Assembly (NCBI GenBank): GCA_017483985.1
Contig: JAFUUB010000024.1
Location: 1-22,736 of the forward strand
DNA: 22,736 nucleotides
Reading direction: 5' to 3'
Source: Bacteroidales bacterium
Lineage (GTDB): Bacteria; Bacteroidota; Bacteroidia; Bacteroidales; UBA932
A program made the position numbers and the translations under genes. Below are positions 7,318-16,024 of this stretch, piece by piece; position 1 is the first letter of the stretch, and each line of letters begins with the position of its first letter. The notes under the pieces are model-generated. The model made no database searches, had not been told where the DNA came from, and worked only from the letters and a program-made list of their open reading frames with translations.

Positions 7318-8643
7318 ATGCTGGAGCGATTGAACCATACACTGGAAGGACTGCCCTGCCAAAAAGACAGGGTGGTCCTTCTGGCTGTCAGCGGGGGGAT
7401 GGACTCCATGTGCATGGCCGACCTCTTCCTGCGGACGGGGCGTCCCTTCGAGGTGCTGCACTGCAATTTCGGGCTGCGTGGCGCGGACAGCGACGCGGAT
7501 GAGGCCCTGGTCCGGGAGTGGTGCGTGGATAACGGGATTCCGCTGCAGGTTAGGCATTTCGATACCTCCTGGTATGCCGCCGAGCAGGGAATCAGCATCG
7601 AGATGGCTGCCCGGGACCTGCGGTATGAGTGGTTCGACCTGGAGAGTGCCGCCCGGGACGGCGCCCCCGTAGCGGTGGCCCATCACCTCGATGATAACGC
7701 CGAGACCTTGGTCCTGAATCTGTTACGTGGTACGGGCCTGGAAGGCGTCCGTGGCATGCGCCCTGTGCGCCCACTCCCCGGCGGGGGGCAGCTGATCCGG
7801 CCGCTGCTGGGTTTCAGCCGGGCGGAGATCGAGGCGTATGTGACTTCGAACCGGATTCCGTTCCGGGAAGACCGGACCAATGCCGAGGACCGCTACCTGC
7901 GCAACAAGGTCCGGCACCAGGTCCTCCCGGTTTTCCGGGAGCTCAATCCTTCTTATCTTCAGACCCTGGGACAGGATATGGCCCGTTTCGACGAGGCGGC
8001 CCGGATCGTGGATGCGTGGTACTGGGATCATCTGCCCTCCGGCGACCGGATTCCGTTCGCGGAGCTGTTTGCGGCAGGGGAGTGGCGGTATCTGCTGTAC
8101 CGCCTGCTACGGGAGCGGGGCTTCCCCGCCTCCGTGCAGGAGCAGGTCGCGGACATGCTGTGCGCCGGGCGGCAGACAGCCGGACACCTGTATGAGAGTC
8201 CCGGCTGGCGGCTTGCCCTGACGGCGGATGCGCTGGTCTTCGAGCCGGTCGTGCCGCAGGACCCGGGCCCCTGGGAGATTCCCGCTCCCGGTTCATACGA
8301 CTGTGGCGGATGCAGGGTCACCGTTTCCCTGGAACCCTACGCTGCCGGCATGCCGGTCCGCTGTCCGGAAGGGGAGTCCGTCTTTGATGCGGCTTCGGTC
8401 CGGTTCCCGCTGAAGGTCCGCCATTGGCAGGCCGGCGACTGGTTCCGCCCCATCGGCCTGAACGGCAGCAAGAAACTGAGCGACCTGTTCGTGGACCTGC
8501 ATTACGACCGTCTGAAAAAAGAGAAAGCCCTCGTCCTGTCGGGCGAAGGCTCCCATGTCTATGCTTTGCTGGGCTTGCGGACCGATGCCTCCGTCAGGGT
8601 GACGGAGCGGACCGCGAAAGTCCTGCGGATCAGAATCCGATAA
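7318..8643 (+). CDS. tilS: tRNA(Ile)-lysidine synthase TilS
   Basis: TilS attaches lysine to the wobble cytidine of the CAU-anticodon tRNA-Ile, changing it to an AUA reader with isoleucine identity. The 441-residue protein has the PP-loop ATP pyrophosphatase signature AVSGGMDSM at residues 23-31, the HHLDDNAET motif further on, and RNKVRHQVLP of the N-terminal domain. Its C-terminal TilS domain is present (LKVRHWQAGDWFRPIGLNG, then KLSDLFVD). Length fits the full two-domain bacterial form. It closes the proS-DUF3078-tilS run. Its stop lies inside the 3' end of the convergent sppA, an overlap of 14 bases. Confidence 0.95.
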   Translation: MLERLNHTLEGLPCQKDRVVLLAVSGGMDSMCMADLFLRTGRPFEVLHCNFGLRGADSDADEALVREWCVDNGIPLQVRHFDTSWYAAEQGISIEMAARDLRYEWFDLESAARDGAPVAVAHHLDDNAETLVLNLLRGTGLEGVRGMRPVRPLPGGGQLIRPLLGFSRAEIEAYVTSNRIPFREDRTNAEDRYLRNKVRHQVLPVFRELNPSYLQTLGQDMARFDEAARIVDAWYWDHLPSGDRIPFAELFAAGEWRYLLYRLLRERGFPASVQEQVADMLCAGRQTAGHLYESPGWRLALTADALVFEPVVPQDPGPWEIPAPGSYDCGGCRVTVSLEPYAAGMPVRCPEGESVFDAASVRFPLKVRHWQAGDWFRPIGLNGSKKLSDLFVDLHYDRLKKEKALVLSGEGSHVYALLGLRTDASVRVTERTAKVLRIRIR

Positions 8644-10405
8644 CCATTTCGTACGGCATCCGGGCCATGAACCGGTCGCTGGCGGCCGCGTTCCAGTCCT
8701 TGAACGCCTTTCCGACCGGCGCAAACGGCGTATCTGCCAGGACGTCGTTGTCTTTCTGCATGCCCTGTCCAAAGGACTCCAGCATTGATTCCATCAGGGT
8801 CATGGCCTTCGGATAGGCGACGACCTGCCACTGGGTCAGGTCGGTCTCGCCACCCGCCTGGGCAGCGAACTTGATGGCATCTTCGAGGGTGCCGATCTCG
8901 TCGACGAGGCCGATGCCAAGGGCGTCGGCGCCAGTCCAGACGCGGCCCTGGGCGATCTCATCCACCTGCTCGGGGGTCATGTCGCGGCCTTCGGCGACAT
9001 TGTTCAGGAAAGCGCCGTAGATCTCTTCGATGGACTGCTGCATGAACGCTTTCTCCGAATCTTCCAGCGGGGCGAAGAGGGACATCATGCCGCTGTGCTT
9101 GCTGGAGCCGACGGTGTAGACGCCGACCTTCAGTTTCTCTTTCAGGGTCTTGCTGGCATCGGGAATCATGCTGAACACGCCGATGGAACCGGTCAGCGTG
9201 GTGCGGTCGGTATAGATCCGGTCGCAGCTGTTGGAAATCCAGTATCCGCCGGAAGCCGCATATTCGCCATAGGAGGCGATGACCGGTTTCTCGGCCCGGA
9301 GCAGGTCGATTTCCGTCTTGATCTTGTCGGAAGCGAGGACGCTGCCGCCGGGGGAGGCGACGCGGAAGACCACGGCCTTGATGCTTTCATCCTTGCGGAT
9401 CTTGGCGATCTGGGCGGCGAAATAGTCGCCGGCGACCTGCTGCTTGCCGTTGCCTTCTACGATATTGCCTTCCGCATAGAGGATGGCGATCTTTTTCTTG
9501 GCTTTGGTATTCGGTTTGGCCTTTGCCGTCACATAGTCGGTGAAAGGAATCATCTTGACTTTGTCAAAATCTTCGACGACGGCGAGGGTGGCGAGCTTGT
9601 CCTGCAGCTGGCTGCGGGTCATCAGCTCATCGACCAGCCCGTTGTCAACCATGTCCTGGGCGTTGACCAGGGAAAGGTTGTCGACCAGCTCGCTCAGTTT
9701 TCCGGCGGGCAGGTCGCGACTCTTCTCGATATCGGAGGCGAAGGCATTCCAGATGGAATTGATCATGACCTGGTTCTGTTCCAGGTTCTCCGGGCTCGGC
9801 TCGCCCTTGATGTACATCTCACCGGCGGATTTGTATTTGCCGTGGCGGATCAGCTGGACATTGACGCCCAGTTCCTTGAGCAGGTCACCCAGGAAGATCA
9901 TCTGGGTCCCGATACCGGTGATCATCGGGCTGGCACCCGCGTTGGCGGACATATAGACCTTGTCAGCCGCGGAAGCGAGGTAATAGCTGCCGGTCGAGGG
10001 CATTTCCGTCCAGGCGATGACCGGTTTCCCGCTCTGCCGGAAATTCAGCAGGGCCTGGCGGAGTTCTTCCATCTGGGACATCCTGGCGGTCGCTCCGTCC
10101 GGTTTGAGGTAGATCAGCTTGACAGCCGGGTCGGCGGCTGCGGCGTTGATGGCCTGGACGGCATTCCACAGGCCGAGGGGCGTGGCCATCGTTCCGCCGC
10201 CCATCAGCAGGCTGGTCGGATCGAAGTCCTGGTTTCCCTGTTCGGAAAGGGCGAAGGTGGACATGTCCATTTTCAGGATTCCGGAACGGGGAAGGACCGG
10301 CTCGCTGCCGCTACCGGCCAGGGCCATGCTCCCGACACACCCGGCGAAGAAGAAAAAGCCGAGGAAACTCATGACGATCAGGCCGCAGATGACGGCGCAG
10401 ACCAT
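8630..10405 (-). CDS. sppA: Signal peptide peptidase SppA, 67K type
   Basis: SppA is a membrane-anchored serine protease that degrades cleaved signal peptides. This 591-residue protein has an N-terminal membrane anchor (about residues 3-30) and two tandem S49 domains, as in the E. coli 67K enzyme. The dyad is visible: Lys192 in GKYKSAGE and Ser385 in [10 protein letters not shown], matching E. coli Lys209 and Ser409. The SPGGSV segment at 351-356 and TGSIGVF at 405-411 are also typical. The ATG at 10405 is the first start in this frame. Upstream, an ATG at 10422 encodes MKEFVK, which resembles the usual N-terminus of Bacteroidales SppA but is out of frame by one base. The gene may have shifted its start or there may be a one-base sequence error. 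Confidence 0.93.
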   Translation of the reverse strand: MVCAVICGLIVMSFLGFFFFAGCVGSMALAGSGSEPVLPRSGILKMDMSTFALSEQGNQDFDPTSLLMGGGTMATPLGLWNAVQAINAAAADPAVKLIYLKPDGATARMSQMEELRQALLNFRQSGKPVIAWTEMPSTGSYYLASAADKVYMSANAGASPMITGIGTQMIFLGDLLKELGVNVQLIRHGKYKSAGEMYIKGEPSPENLEQNQVMINSIWNAFASDIEKSRDLPAGKLSELVDNLSLVNAQDMVDNGLVDELMTRSQLQDKLATLAVVEDFDKVKMIPFTDYVTAKAKPNTKAKKKIAILYAEGNIVEGNGKQQVAGDYFAAQIAKIRKDESIKAVVFRVASPGGSVLASDKIKTEIDLLRAEKPVIASYGEYAASGGYWISNSCDRIYTDRTTLTGSIGVFSMIPDASKTLKEKLKVGVYTVGSSKHSGMMSLFAPLEDSEKAFMQQSIEEIYGAFLNNVAEGRDMTPEQVDEIAQGRVWTGADALGIGLVDEIGTLEDAIKFAAQAGGETDLTQWQVVAYPKAMTLMESMLESFGQGMQKDNDVLADTPFAPVGKAFKDWNAAASDRFMARMPYEMVIGF

Positions 10406-10449
10406 TTGACAAATTCTTTCATATGTCGTCTATTGTATTTTCTATCTCA

Positions 10450-10457
10450 CAAATATA
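10450..10457 (-). promoter_or_regulatory. Candidate -7 element for sppA
   Basis: Read on the minus strand this is TATATTTG, matching TAnnTTTG. The predicted start point is about 20 bases before the ATG at 10422 and about 37 before the one at 10405. No good -33 element is visible. Confidence 0.5.
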
Positions 10458-10468
10458 TGGATTTTTCC

Positions 10469-10476
10469 TATATTTG
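10469..10476 (+). promoter_or_regulatory. Candidate -7 element for hisS
   Basis: TATATTTG matches TAnnTTTG and lies 20 bases before the hisS ATG, back to back with the sppA element. The -33 element is not clear. Confidence 0.55.
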
Positions 10477-10496
10477 CATCCTATAAGATTGCAAAT

Positions 10497-11897
10497 ATGG
10501 CACAGAAACCCTCCATCCCGAAAGGGACACGCGACTTCGGCACCCAGGAAATGGCCGAGCGCAATTATATATTCGACACCATCCGCAGCGTTTTCCGGAC
10601 CTATGGCTATGCCCAGATCGAGACCCCTGCGATGGAAAACCTGTCTACGCTGCTGGGCAAATACGGGGATGAGGGGGATAAGCTCCTGTTCCGGATCATC
10701 AATTCCGGCGAACCGTTCTCCAAGGTCGATGTGACTTCCTATCTCAGCGAAGCCGGGACCGACGATGCCGGTTTGGTCAAGGCGGTCTGCGAGAAGGGCC
10801 TGCGCTATGACCTGACCGTGCCGTTCGCCCGCTACGTCGTCCAGCACCAGAACGAGATTTCCTTCCCGTTCCGCCGCTTCCAGGTCCAGCCGGTCTGGCG
10901 TGCCGACCGTCCGCAGAAGGGGCGCTACCGCGAGTTTTACCAGTGCGACGCCGATGTGATCGGCAGCAAGTCCCAACTGAACGAACTGGAACTGGTGCAG
11001 ATCGTGGATGCCGTCTTCGCCAAGTTGGATGTGCGTGTGCTGATCAAGATCAACAACCGGAAGGTCCTGACGGGCTTCGCCGAGATCGCCGGCTGTCCGG
11101 ACAAGGTCGTGGACATCACGGTCGCCATCGACAAACTGGACAAGATCGGCCTGGATGCCGTCAAGGAGGAGATGCTCGCCAAGGGACTGACTCCGGAGGC
11201 GGTCGCGGTCATCGAACCGATCCTGCTGCTGGAAGGGACGACGGCGGAGAAACTGGCGACCATGCGCTCGCTGATGAACGGCGGTTCGGCTTCCGGACTG
11301 GTCTCCGAGACCGGTCTGAAAGGCTTGGATGAACTGGAGGAACTGTTTGGCTATATCGAGGCGGCGGGTATCCGCCAGGCGGTCGAGATCGACCTGTCCC
11401 TGGCCCGCGGCCTGAACTATTATACCGGCGCCATTTTCGAGGTGAAGGCGCTCGACTTTGCCATCGGCAGCATCTGCGGCGGCGGCCGCTATGACAACCT
11501 GACCGGTATCTTCGGCCTTCCGGACATGTCCGGCGTGGGTATTTCCTTCGGCGCCGACCGGATCTATGACGTGCTGAAAGGCCTGGACAAGTTCCCGGCC
11601 GGCCTGCGTTCCTCGACCCGACTGCTCTTTGCCAACATGGATGCTTCCGTGCTGCCGTACCTGATCCCGGTCGCCCGGAGCCTGCGGGAGCGGGGCGTCG
11701 CCTGTGAGATCTATCCCGATGCCGGCAAGCTGAAGAAGCAGTTCGATTATGCCGACCGCAAGGCTATCCCGTTCATTTCCATCAACGGTACGGACGAGGC
11801 GGCTGCCGGTACGATCGGCATCAAGAATCTCACTACGGGAGACCAGCGGCAGTTCGCCAAGGACGATCTGGACAGCATCCTTGCTTTCCTGGGATAG
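10497..11897 (+). CDS. hisS: Histidyl-tRNA synthetase
   Basis: HisRS charges tRNA-His with histidine. The 466-residue protein starts [10 protein letters not shown], the classic N-terminal signature. Motif 2 lies at about residues 126-150 ([20 protein letters not shown]). The histidine-specific signatures [10 protein letters not shown] (302-311) and CGGGRYD (327-333) are present, and motif 3 is around 346-360 ([15 protein letters not shown]). The C-terminal anticodon-binding domain occupies the last 90 or so residues. It is longer than the E. coli enzyme because of an expanded segment around residues 60-103, the usual Bacteroidota form. It is preceded by its own candidate promoter and is followed by the initiator tRNA, which has a separate promoter. 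Confidence 0.97.
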   Translation: MAQKPSIPKGTRDFGTQEMAERNYIFDTIRSVFRTYGYAQIETPAMENLSTLLGKYGDEGDKLLFRIINSGEPFSKVDVTSYLSEAGTDDAGLVKAVCEKGLRYDLTVPFARYVVQHQNEISFPFRRFQVQPVWRADRPQKGRYREFYQCDADVIGSKSQLNELELVQIVDAVFAKLDVRVLIKINNRKVLTGFAEIAGCPDKVVDITVAIDKLDKIGLDAVKEEMLAKGLTPEAVAVIEPILLLEGTTAEKLATMRSLMNGGSASGLVSETGLKGLDELEELFGYIEAAGIRQAVEIDLSLARGLNYYTGAIFEVKALDFAIGSICGGGRYDNLTGIFGLPDMSGVGISFGADRIYDVLKGLDKFPAGLRSSTRLLFANMDASVLPYLIPVARSLRERGVACEIYPDAGKLKKQFDYADRKAIPFISINGTDEAAAGTIGIKNLTTGDQRQFAKDDLDSILAFLG

Positions 11898-11974
11898 GAC
11901 GCTTACATTTTTACGGTGTCTTCGAGGTTTTTCGGGAAGAAAAGGCCACCGGAGCGCATAAAATGCAGAAAAAT

Positions 11975-12005
11975 TTTGCAAATTCGGAAAACCTCCGTAT
12001 ATTTG
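11975..12005 (+). promoter_or_regulatory. Consensus Bacteroidota promoter for the initiator tRNA
   Basis: TTTG at 11975-11978 and TATATTTG at 11998-12005 are separated by exactly 19 bases, a full match to the Bacteroidota housekeeping promoter. Transcription would start near 12012, just before the tRNA. This is the best promoter in the window. Confidence 0.85.
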
Positions 12006-12019
12006 CAGTCCAATAACAC

Positions 12020-12092
<73 letters not shown>

Positions 12093-12096
12093 CTAC

Positions 12097-12128
12097 AGAG
12101 GATAAATCGAAAGATTTGTCCTCTTTTT
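12097..12128 (+). terminator. Rho-independent terminator of the initiator tRNA
   Basis: AGAGGATAAATC (12097-12108) pairs over 12 positions, with one G-U, to GATTTGTCCTCT (12113-12124) around a GAAA tetraloop. A T-run to 12128 follows. It begins 5 bases after the tRNA. Confidence 0.9.
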
Positions 12129-12144
12129 GTTTATGACGTGCCGG

Positions 12145-12681
12145 TTACTTCTGTTTCGGATGGAGTTTCCGGTGAAACTTCAGGCTGGTCACGAGGGAAC
12201 CCAGATCCGATTTGGTCACTTGGGTGGAGCGGATGTATTCGCCCCGGGGAACGCTGAATTCGAGCAACTTGCTGAGCAGTTCCTTCCGGTAGGTAACCGT
12301 TACGGGCTCAAGTTCGTCTTTCGGGAATCCGACGGCTACGCATCCGTTGATCTCCTTGGATGTTCCCGGAGAATTCTTATATAGGTCCTGCAGTCCCTTG
12401 AGCGATTCCATCGCCTCTTCCAACGTGTCCCCAAGCGGGATGAACAGTTCGGACAGGGGATCGATATAGACCTGGACGACCTTGTCCCCGATTCCCAGAT
12501 GGCCGACGGAAAGGAAATAATGGTTCTGTCCATCCTTCGGAGCGTTGAAAAGCTCCAGGAACGTTGCCTCTCCTTCGTTTTCGATCTGTATGATTTCCAG
12601 CCGCTGGGGCATCTTGGACACCTGGGCCGACGCAGCAAGCGAGCAGGCCAGTGCAATCATTGCAATAAGGATCCTTTTCAT
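12145..12681 (-). CDS. Small secreted protein of unknown function
   Basis: A 178-residue protein with the Sec signal peptide MKRILIAMIALACSLAASAQ and no lipobox, so the mature form is probably periplasmic or exported. The mature part has mixed charged and hydrophobic segments, for example LEIIQIENEGEATFLELF and VVQVYIDPLSELFIPLGDT; I recognise no named domain. Its ATG is two bases after the TAA of the DUF418 gene, with almost no room for an independent ribosome binding site, so translation is probably coupled. Its stop lies 17 bases from the tRNA terminator on the other strand. The reading frame is supported by the signal peptide and the operon position. Confidence 0.78.
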   Translation of the reverse strand: MKRILIAMIALACSLAASAQVSKMPQRLEIIQIENEGEATFLELFNAPKDGQNHYFLSVGHLGIGDKVVQVYIDPLSELFIPLGDTLEEAMESLKGLQDLYKNSPGTSKEINGCVAVGFPKDELEPVTVTYRKELLSKLLEFSVPRGEYIRSTQVTKSDLGSLVTSLKFHRKLHPKQK

Positions 12682-12683
12682 CG

Positions 12684-13868
12684 TTATCGGGTTTTTTGTT
12701 CAGTTGTTTTTTCCTGCAGTAAAGGGAGCCATTTCCCGTAGGTGAGCATGCGCCAGACCCATTCGACGGGCCCGAACTTGAAGTACTTCAGCCACAGGGC
12801 GCTGAAGCCGGTCTGCAAGCCATATACGCCCAGGGCGATCAGTTCTGTCCCGGGCAGGCCGACCCGGTTGCCCAGTCCCAGGCCGATCCCGTAGAAGAGC
12901 AGGATGCCGAAGACCGATTGTCCCAGGTAATTGGTGCAGGCCATCCGACCCGGCTTGGCGAGCAGTTGCCAGCCACGTCCCTCCGGACGGCGGTCAAACA
13001 GCAGGCAGAAGCCGGCGGCATAGGCGAATCCCATGGGATAGACGCTCAGGTACAGGATGCTGTGGGCGACGGATCCCCAGGGCTGTCCGGCCATCGAGCT
13101 GTAGGTATAAAACAGGCTCAGGGGCAGGCCGATGGCCAGTCCGAGCAGGAAGATGATCTTCAACAGCGTCCGGTGGGCCTGGATGTCGGCGTAAATCCGT
13201 TCCCGGCCGACAGCGAAACCGATTAGGAAGAGGCCCATGACCTTGAAATACCGGTGGCTGGAAACGAATTCCCACATCCGCTCGATCCCGCCCTGGTGGA
13301 GGAACTGCAGGACTTCCCGGTAACTGCGGGCATCCGACAGCCAGGTTCCGAAGTTGGCCTCCGTGATCCCGTACAGTCCGCAGATTTCCCATTGGCGGGC
13401 TTCCAGCGGATCGGCCAGACGCGAGCCCAGCAGGATCTCGCACAAGACGGGCAGGAGGAGGAAACAGGCCGCGCAGGAGAGGATCTTCCGGGTCGGCAGG
13501 TGGCGGAACAGGGGAAGGACCATGCCGCAGACGGCATAGAGCATCAGGATATCCCCGCTCCAGAGGAATGCGATGTGCAGCAGGCCGATGAGCAGCAGGA
13601 CGGTCATCCGCCGGTAGAAGGTCTTGAGTTTCCCTTCCGCATTGGCCAGCTGGATGCTGAATCCCATGCCGAACAGCAGGGAGAACAGCGTATAGAATTT
13701 CCCGTCGACGAACATCGTCTGGAGGGCCCGGGTGATCAGGTCCGGGCGGGTCCATGCGGCGGGATCGGAGAAGGTCCACAGGGAAAACTCCGGGAAATTC
13801 GCGAGGATGATTCCCAGGATGGCAAAACCCCGCAGGGCGTCCAGGATGACGTATCTTTTCTTGACCAT
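12684..13868 (-). CDS. DUF418 (YeiB-like) integral membrane protein
   Basis: A 394-residue polytopic membrane protein. The N-terminus RYVILDALRGFAILGIILANF is the signature of DUF418/YeiB proteins, related to the acyltransferase-3-like heparan N-acetyltransferase fold. About ten hydrophobic segments follow. The C-terminal DUF418 domain shows RMACTNYLGQSVFGILLFYG and then WLKYFKFGPVEWVWRMLTYGKW, which is characteristic. Substrate and function of the family are not established. It is the first gene of a two-gene transcript with the small secreted protein downstream. A -7-like element sits only about 14 bases before the start. Confidence 0.9.
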   Translation of the reverse strand: MVKKRYVILDALRGFAILGIILANFPEFSLWTFSDPAAWTRPDLITRALQTMFVDGKFYTLFSLLFGMGFSIQLANAEGKLKTFYRRMTVLLLIGLLHIAFLWSGDILMLYAVCGMVLPLFRHLPTRKILSCAACFLLLPVLCEILLGSRLADPLEARQWEICGLYGITEANFGTWLSDARSYREVLQFLHQGGIERMWEFVSSHRYFKVMGLFLIGFAVGRERIYADIQAHRTLLKIIFLLGLAIGLPLSLFYTYSSMAGQPWGSVAHSILYLSVYPMGFAYAAGFCLLFDRRPEGRGWQLLAKPGRMACTNYLGQSVFGILLFYGIGLGLGNRVGLPGTELIALGVYGLQTGFSALWLKYFKFGPVEWVWRMLTYGKWLPLLQEKTTEQKTR

Positions 13869-13881
13869 GGTTTCGTGTCAG

Positions 13882-13889
13882 CAAAGATA
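13882..13889 (-). promoter_or_regulatory. Candidate -7 element for the DUF418 operon
   Basis: TATCTTTG on the minus strand matches TAnnTTTG. The predicted transcript would begin only about 7 bases before the ATG at 13868, so the mRNA may be nearly leaderless. No clear -33 element is seen. Confidence 0.5.
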
Positions 13890-13913
13890 CGATTTTTTCT
13901 TGAACCCGGGCCA

Positions 13914-13944
13914 TTGGAGATGTCGGACATTCTTGTTATTTTTG
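13914..13944 (+). promoter_or_regulatory. Candidate promoter for the small protein/EamA pair
   Basis: TTG at 13914-13916 and TATTTTTG at 13937-13944 are 20 bases apart, close to consensus. Transcription would start near 13951, about 18 bases before the ATG at 13969. Confidence 0.6.
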
Positions 13945-13968
13945 TATTTGGTAAACAATAGAATTGCC

Positions 13969-14220
13969 ATGAAGAAAGGAGAATTGGAAATCTGGTGGTC
14001 TTCCCTGTCCGTCCCGCAGAAGGAGCGGATCGCCCGCAAGGCCCTTGCAAAAGCGTCCGCGGACGGTTCCGTGGATGAATCCCTGGTGCCGTATCCGGCC
14101 TGCACCCGCTGGTGGAACAGCCTGGAGGAAGATCGGAAAATCTGGATCCATGACCATTGCGTCGGCCGGCACGGATATCTGCTGAAGGACTGGGACGACG
14201 CGAACCCCTACGGGGACTGA
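13969..14220 (+). CDS. Conserved-looking 83-residue protein of unknown function
   Basis: The protein starts MKKGELEIWWSSLSVPQKER and ends DWDDANPYGD. It is predicted to be soluble and mostly helical, with paired tryptophans (WW at 9-10 and 48-49) and a Cys/His cluster HDHCVGRHGY at 61-70. The ATG at 13969 is preferred over the longer in-frame ATG at 13732 because a good promoter ends at 13944 and the longer version overlaps the divergent DUF418 gene. The EamA gene starts 4 bases after its stop. I do not recognise the family; the Cys/His cluster could bind metal but four ligands are not obvious. Confidence 0.7.
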   Translation: MKKGELEIWWSSLSVPQKERIARKALAKASADGSVDESLVPYPACTRWWNSLEEDRKIWIHDHCVGRHGYLLKDWDDANPYGD

Positions 14221-14224
14221 TCCG

Positions 14225-15160
14225 GTGGGCAAAGCCCGTCTTTTTGACCATTTACTGGCACTCCTGGTCGTTGCGGTCTGGGGTGTCACGTTTGTTTGTA
14301 CCAAGACCCTGATTGCCGCCGGGATGGATCCCGCGGCGATTTTTGCCGTCCGCTTCTCCCTGGCCTATGCCGGCATCTGGGTGCTTACGCTGGTATCCGG
14401 AGGGCGCTCCGGCCTTTCGCGGATCCGGTTGTGGAGCGACAGCTGGCAGGATGAACTGTTGTTCGTCTTCCTGGGCATCACGGGCGGCTCTTTCTATTTT
14501 CTGACGGAGAATACGGCCCTGGCCTATACCCAGGCGGCGAACGTGTCCTTCCTGGTCTGTGTCGCACCGGTGTTCACGGCCATCATGACCCTGGCGTACC
14601 GGCGTTTTTTCCGGGGCCGTTTCGCCGAGGGGATGGAAGACGTCCGGGTCGGGGTGCCGCTGGTGGGAGGCACGCTGCTGGCGCTGGCCGGCATGGCGCT
14701 GGTCGTCTTCGACGGATCCCGGGTGGAAGTGTCGCCCAAGGGGGACCTGCTGTCCGTTGCCGCGGCCCTCTGCTGGGCCTTGTACAGCCTTTTCATGGGC
14801 CGGATGACCCAGGATTACGGGCCGGTTTTCGCCACCCGCAAGGTGTTCTTCTACGGCCTCCTGACCATTATTCCTTTCCTGGGCGGCTGCCTGGATTCCT
14901 TCTCTCCGGCCATCCTGGGGCAGCCGGTCGTCTATGGGAACCTGCTGTTCCTGGGACTCATCGCCTCGCTGGCCTGCTTCATTCTCTGGAACCTGGCCAT
15001 GGCCCGGCTCGGAAACGTCACTTCGACGAACTACGTCTATCTGAATCCGATCTTTACGCTGATCACGGCGATGATTCTGCTGGGCGAGCGCCTTACGCCC
15101 CAGTCCGCCCTGGGCTGTGCGGCCATCCTCGCCGGCGTAATCTGGGCCGGACGGTCTTAG
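14225..15160 (+). CDS. EamA/DMT-family transporter
   Basis: A 311-residue inner-membrane protein with about ten transmembrane segments arranged as two EamA repeats. The first begins LLALLVVAVWGVTFVCTKTLI; the second begins near DLLSVAAALCWALYSLFMGRM and ends with LNPIFTLITAMILLGERLTP followed by ALGCAAILAGVI. This is the drug/metabolite exporter superfamily, whose members export amino acids, nucleotides or other metabolites; the substrate cannot be predicted here. The start is GTG at 14225, four bases after the preceding stop, and no ATG gives the full first segment. Its TAG stop interlocks with the TAA of the convergent fructokinase. Confidence 0.92.
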   Translation: MGKARLFDHLLALLVVAVWGVTFVCTKTLIAAGMDPAAIFAVRFSLAYAGIWVLTLVSGGRSGLSRIRLWSDSWQDELLFVFLGITGGSFYFLTENTALAYTQAANVSFLVCVAPVFTAIMTLAYRRFFRGRFAEGMEDVRVGVPLVGGTLLALAGMALVVFDGSRVEVSPKGDLLSVAAALCWALYSLFMGRMTQDYGPVFATRKVFFYGLLTIIPFLGGCLDSFSPAILGQPVVYGNLLFLGLIASLACFILWNLAMARLGNVTSTNYVYLNPIFTLITAMILLGERLTPQSALGCAAILAGVIWAGRS

Positions 15161-16020
15161 AACGTGCGGTCGTATGCCGGCATGGCGCCGTGGCAGGAAC
15201 AGACGTACGCGGATACCTCGTTGGCAAGGCGGTGGCACTCGGCCAGGGTATCGCCGCGGAGGTAGGCGCGGATGAAGGCGGCGGTGAAGGAATCGCCGGC
15301 ACCGACGGTATCGGCAATCTGGACCTTCGGGCAGGCGACCGAGAGCACGGCGTCTTCCGTGATGACTTCGCTGCCATCTCCACCCTTGGTGAGGATGACC
15401 AGGCGCAGCCCGTAGAGCCGCAGGATGGCGCGGCAGGCCTCTTCCGGTGAGCCGTCCAGGCCGAGCAGCTTGGCGACGACGAGGATCTCCTCATCATTGA
15501 TCTTCAGGATGTCGGCAACCTTGAGGGAGGTCTCGATGATTTCCTTGGAGAAGAAATGCTGACGGAGGTTGATGTCGTATACCTTCAGGCTGTCCGCCGG
15601 CATGTCGGCGATGAAGTCGAGGATGGTCTGCCGGGTGACGGTCCCGCGTTGGGCCAGGGTGCCGAAGCAGACGGCGCAGGCTTCGGAAGCCACGGCCTTC
15701 ATCTCAGGGGTATACGGGACATTGTCCCAGGCTACGCCTTCGATGATGGTATAGGTGGGCACGCCTTTCTCATCCAGGGTGACGTTAACCACGCCGGTCG
15801 GGCAGTCGACCTCCGGAATGATGGCTTGCAGTTTCTTCGAGCCCAGGATGGTCTTCACTTCCTCGCCCAGGGCATCCTTGCCGATGGCGCTGATGGCCAC
15901 GCCGTGGCCGCCCAGCTGGTTGACATGGTAGGCGAAGTTGGCGGGAGCACCGCCGAGTTGGGCACCTGCGGGGAGAAGGTCAAAAAGGATTTCTCCGATA
16001 CCTACGATGGGTCTTTCCAT
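15157..16020 (-). CDS. PfkB-family carbohydrate kinase, probable fructokinase
   Basis: A 287-residue ribokinase-family sugar kinase. The N-terminus IVGIGEILFDLLPAGAQLGGAPANFAYH (in parts GEILFDLLP and LGGAPANFA) carries the PfkB substrate motif typical of fructokinases. DTVGAGDSF at 237-245 is the ATP/anion-hole signature with catalytic Asp243. It would phosphorylate fructose to fructose 6-phosphate in the cytoplasm. It is the last gene of the GH32-permease-kinase operon and begins 4 bases after the permease stop, which strongly supports fructose as substrate. The assignment to fructose rather than another sugar is inferred from context and motif similarity. Confidence 0.9.
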   Translation of the reverse strand: MERPIVGIGEILFDLLPAGAQLGGAPANFAYHVNQLGGHGVAISAIGKDALGEEVKTILGSKKLQAIIPEVDCPTGVVNVTLDEKGVPTYTIIEGVAWDNVPYTPEMKAVASEACAVCFGTLAQRGTVTRQTILDFIADMPADSLKVYDINLRQHFFSKEIIETSLKVADILKINDEEILVVAKLLGLDGSPEEACRAILRLYGLRLVILTKGGDGSEVITEDAVLSVACPKVQIADTVGAGDSFTAAFIRAYLRGDTLAECHRLANEVSAYVCSCHGAMPAYDRTF

Positions 16021-16024
16021 GATA

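Noticed and set aside
11898..11974. Terminator for hisS (CGGTG...CACCG and TCTTC...GAAGA pairings)
   Set aside because: The stems are short and interrupted and no T-run follows, so no terminator is called. Nothing else is seen in this stretch.
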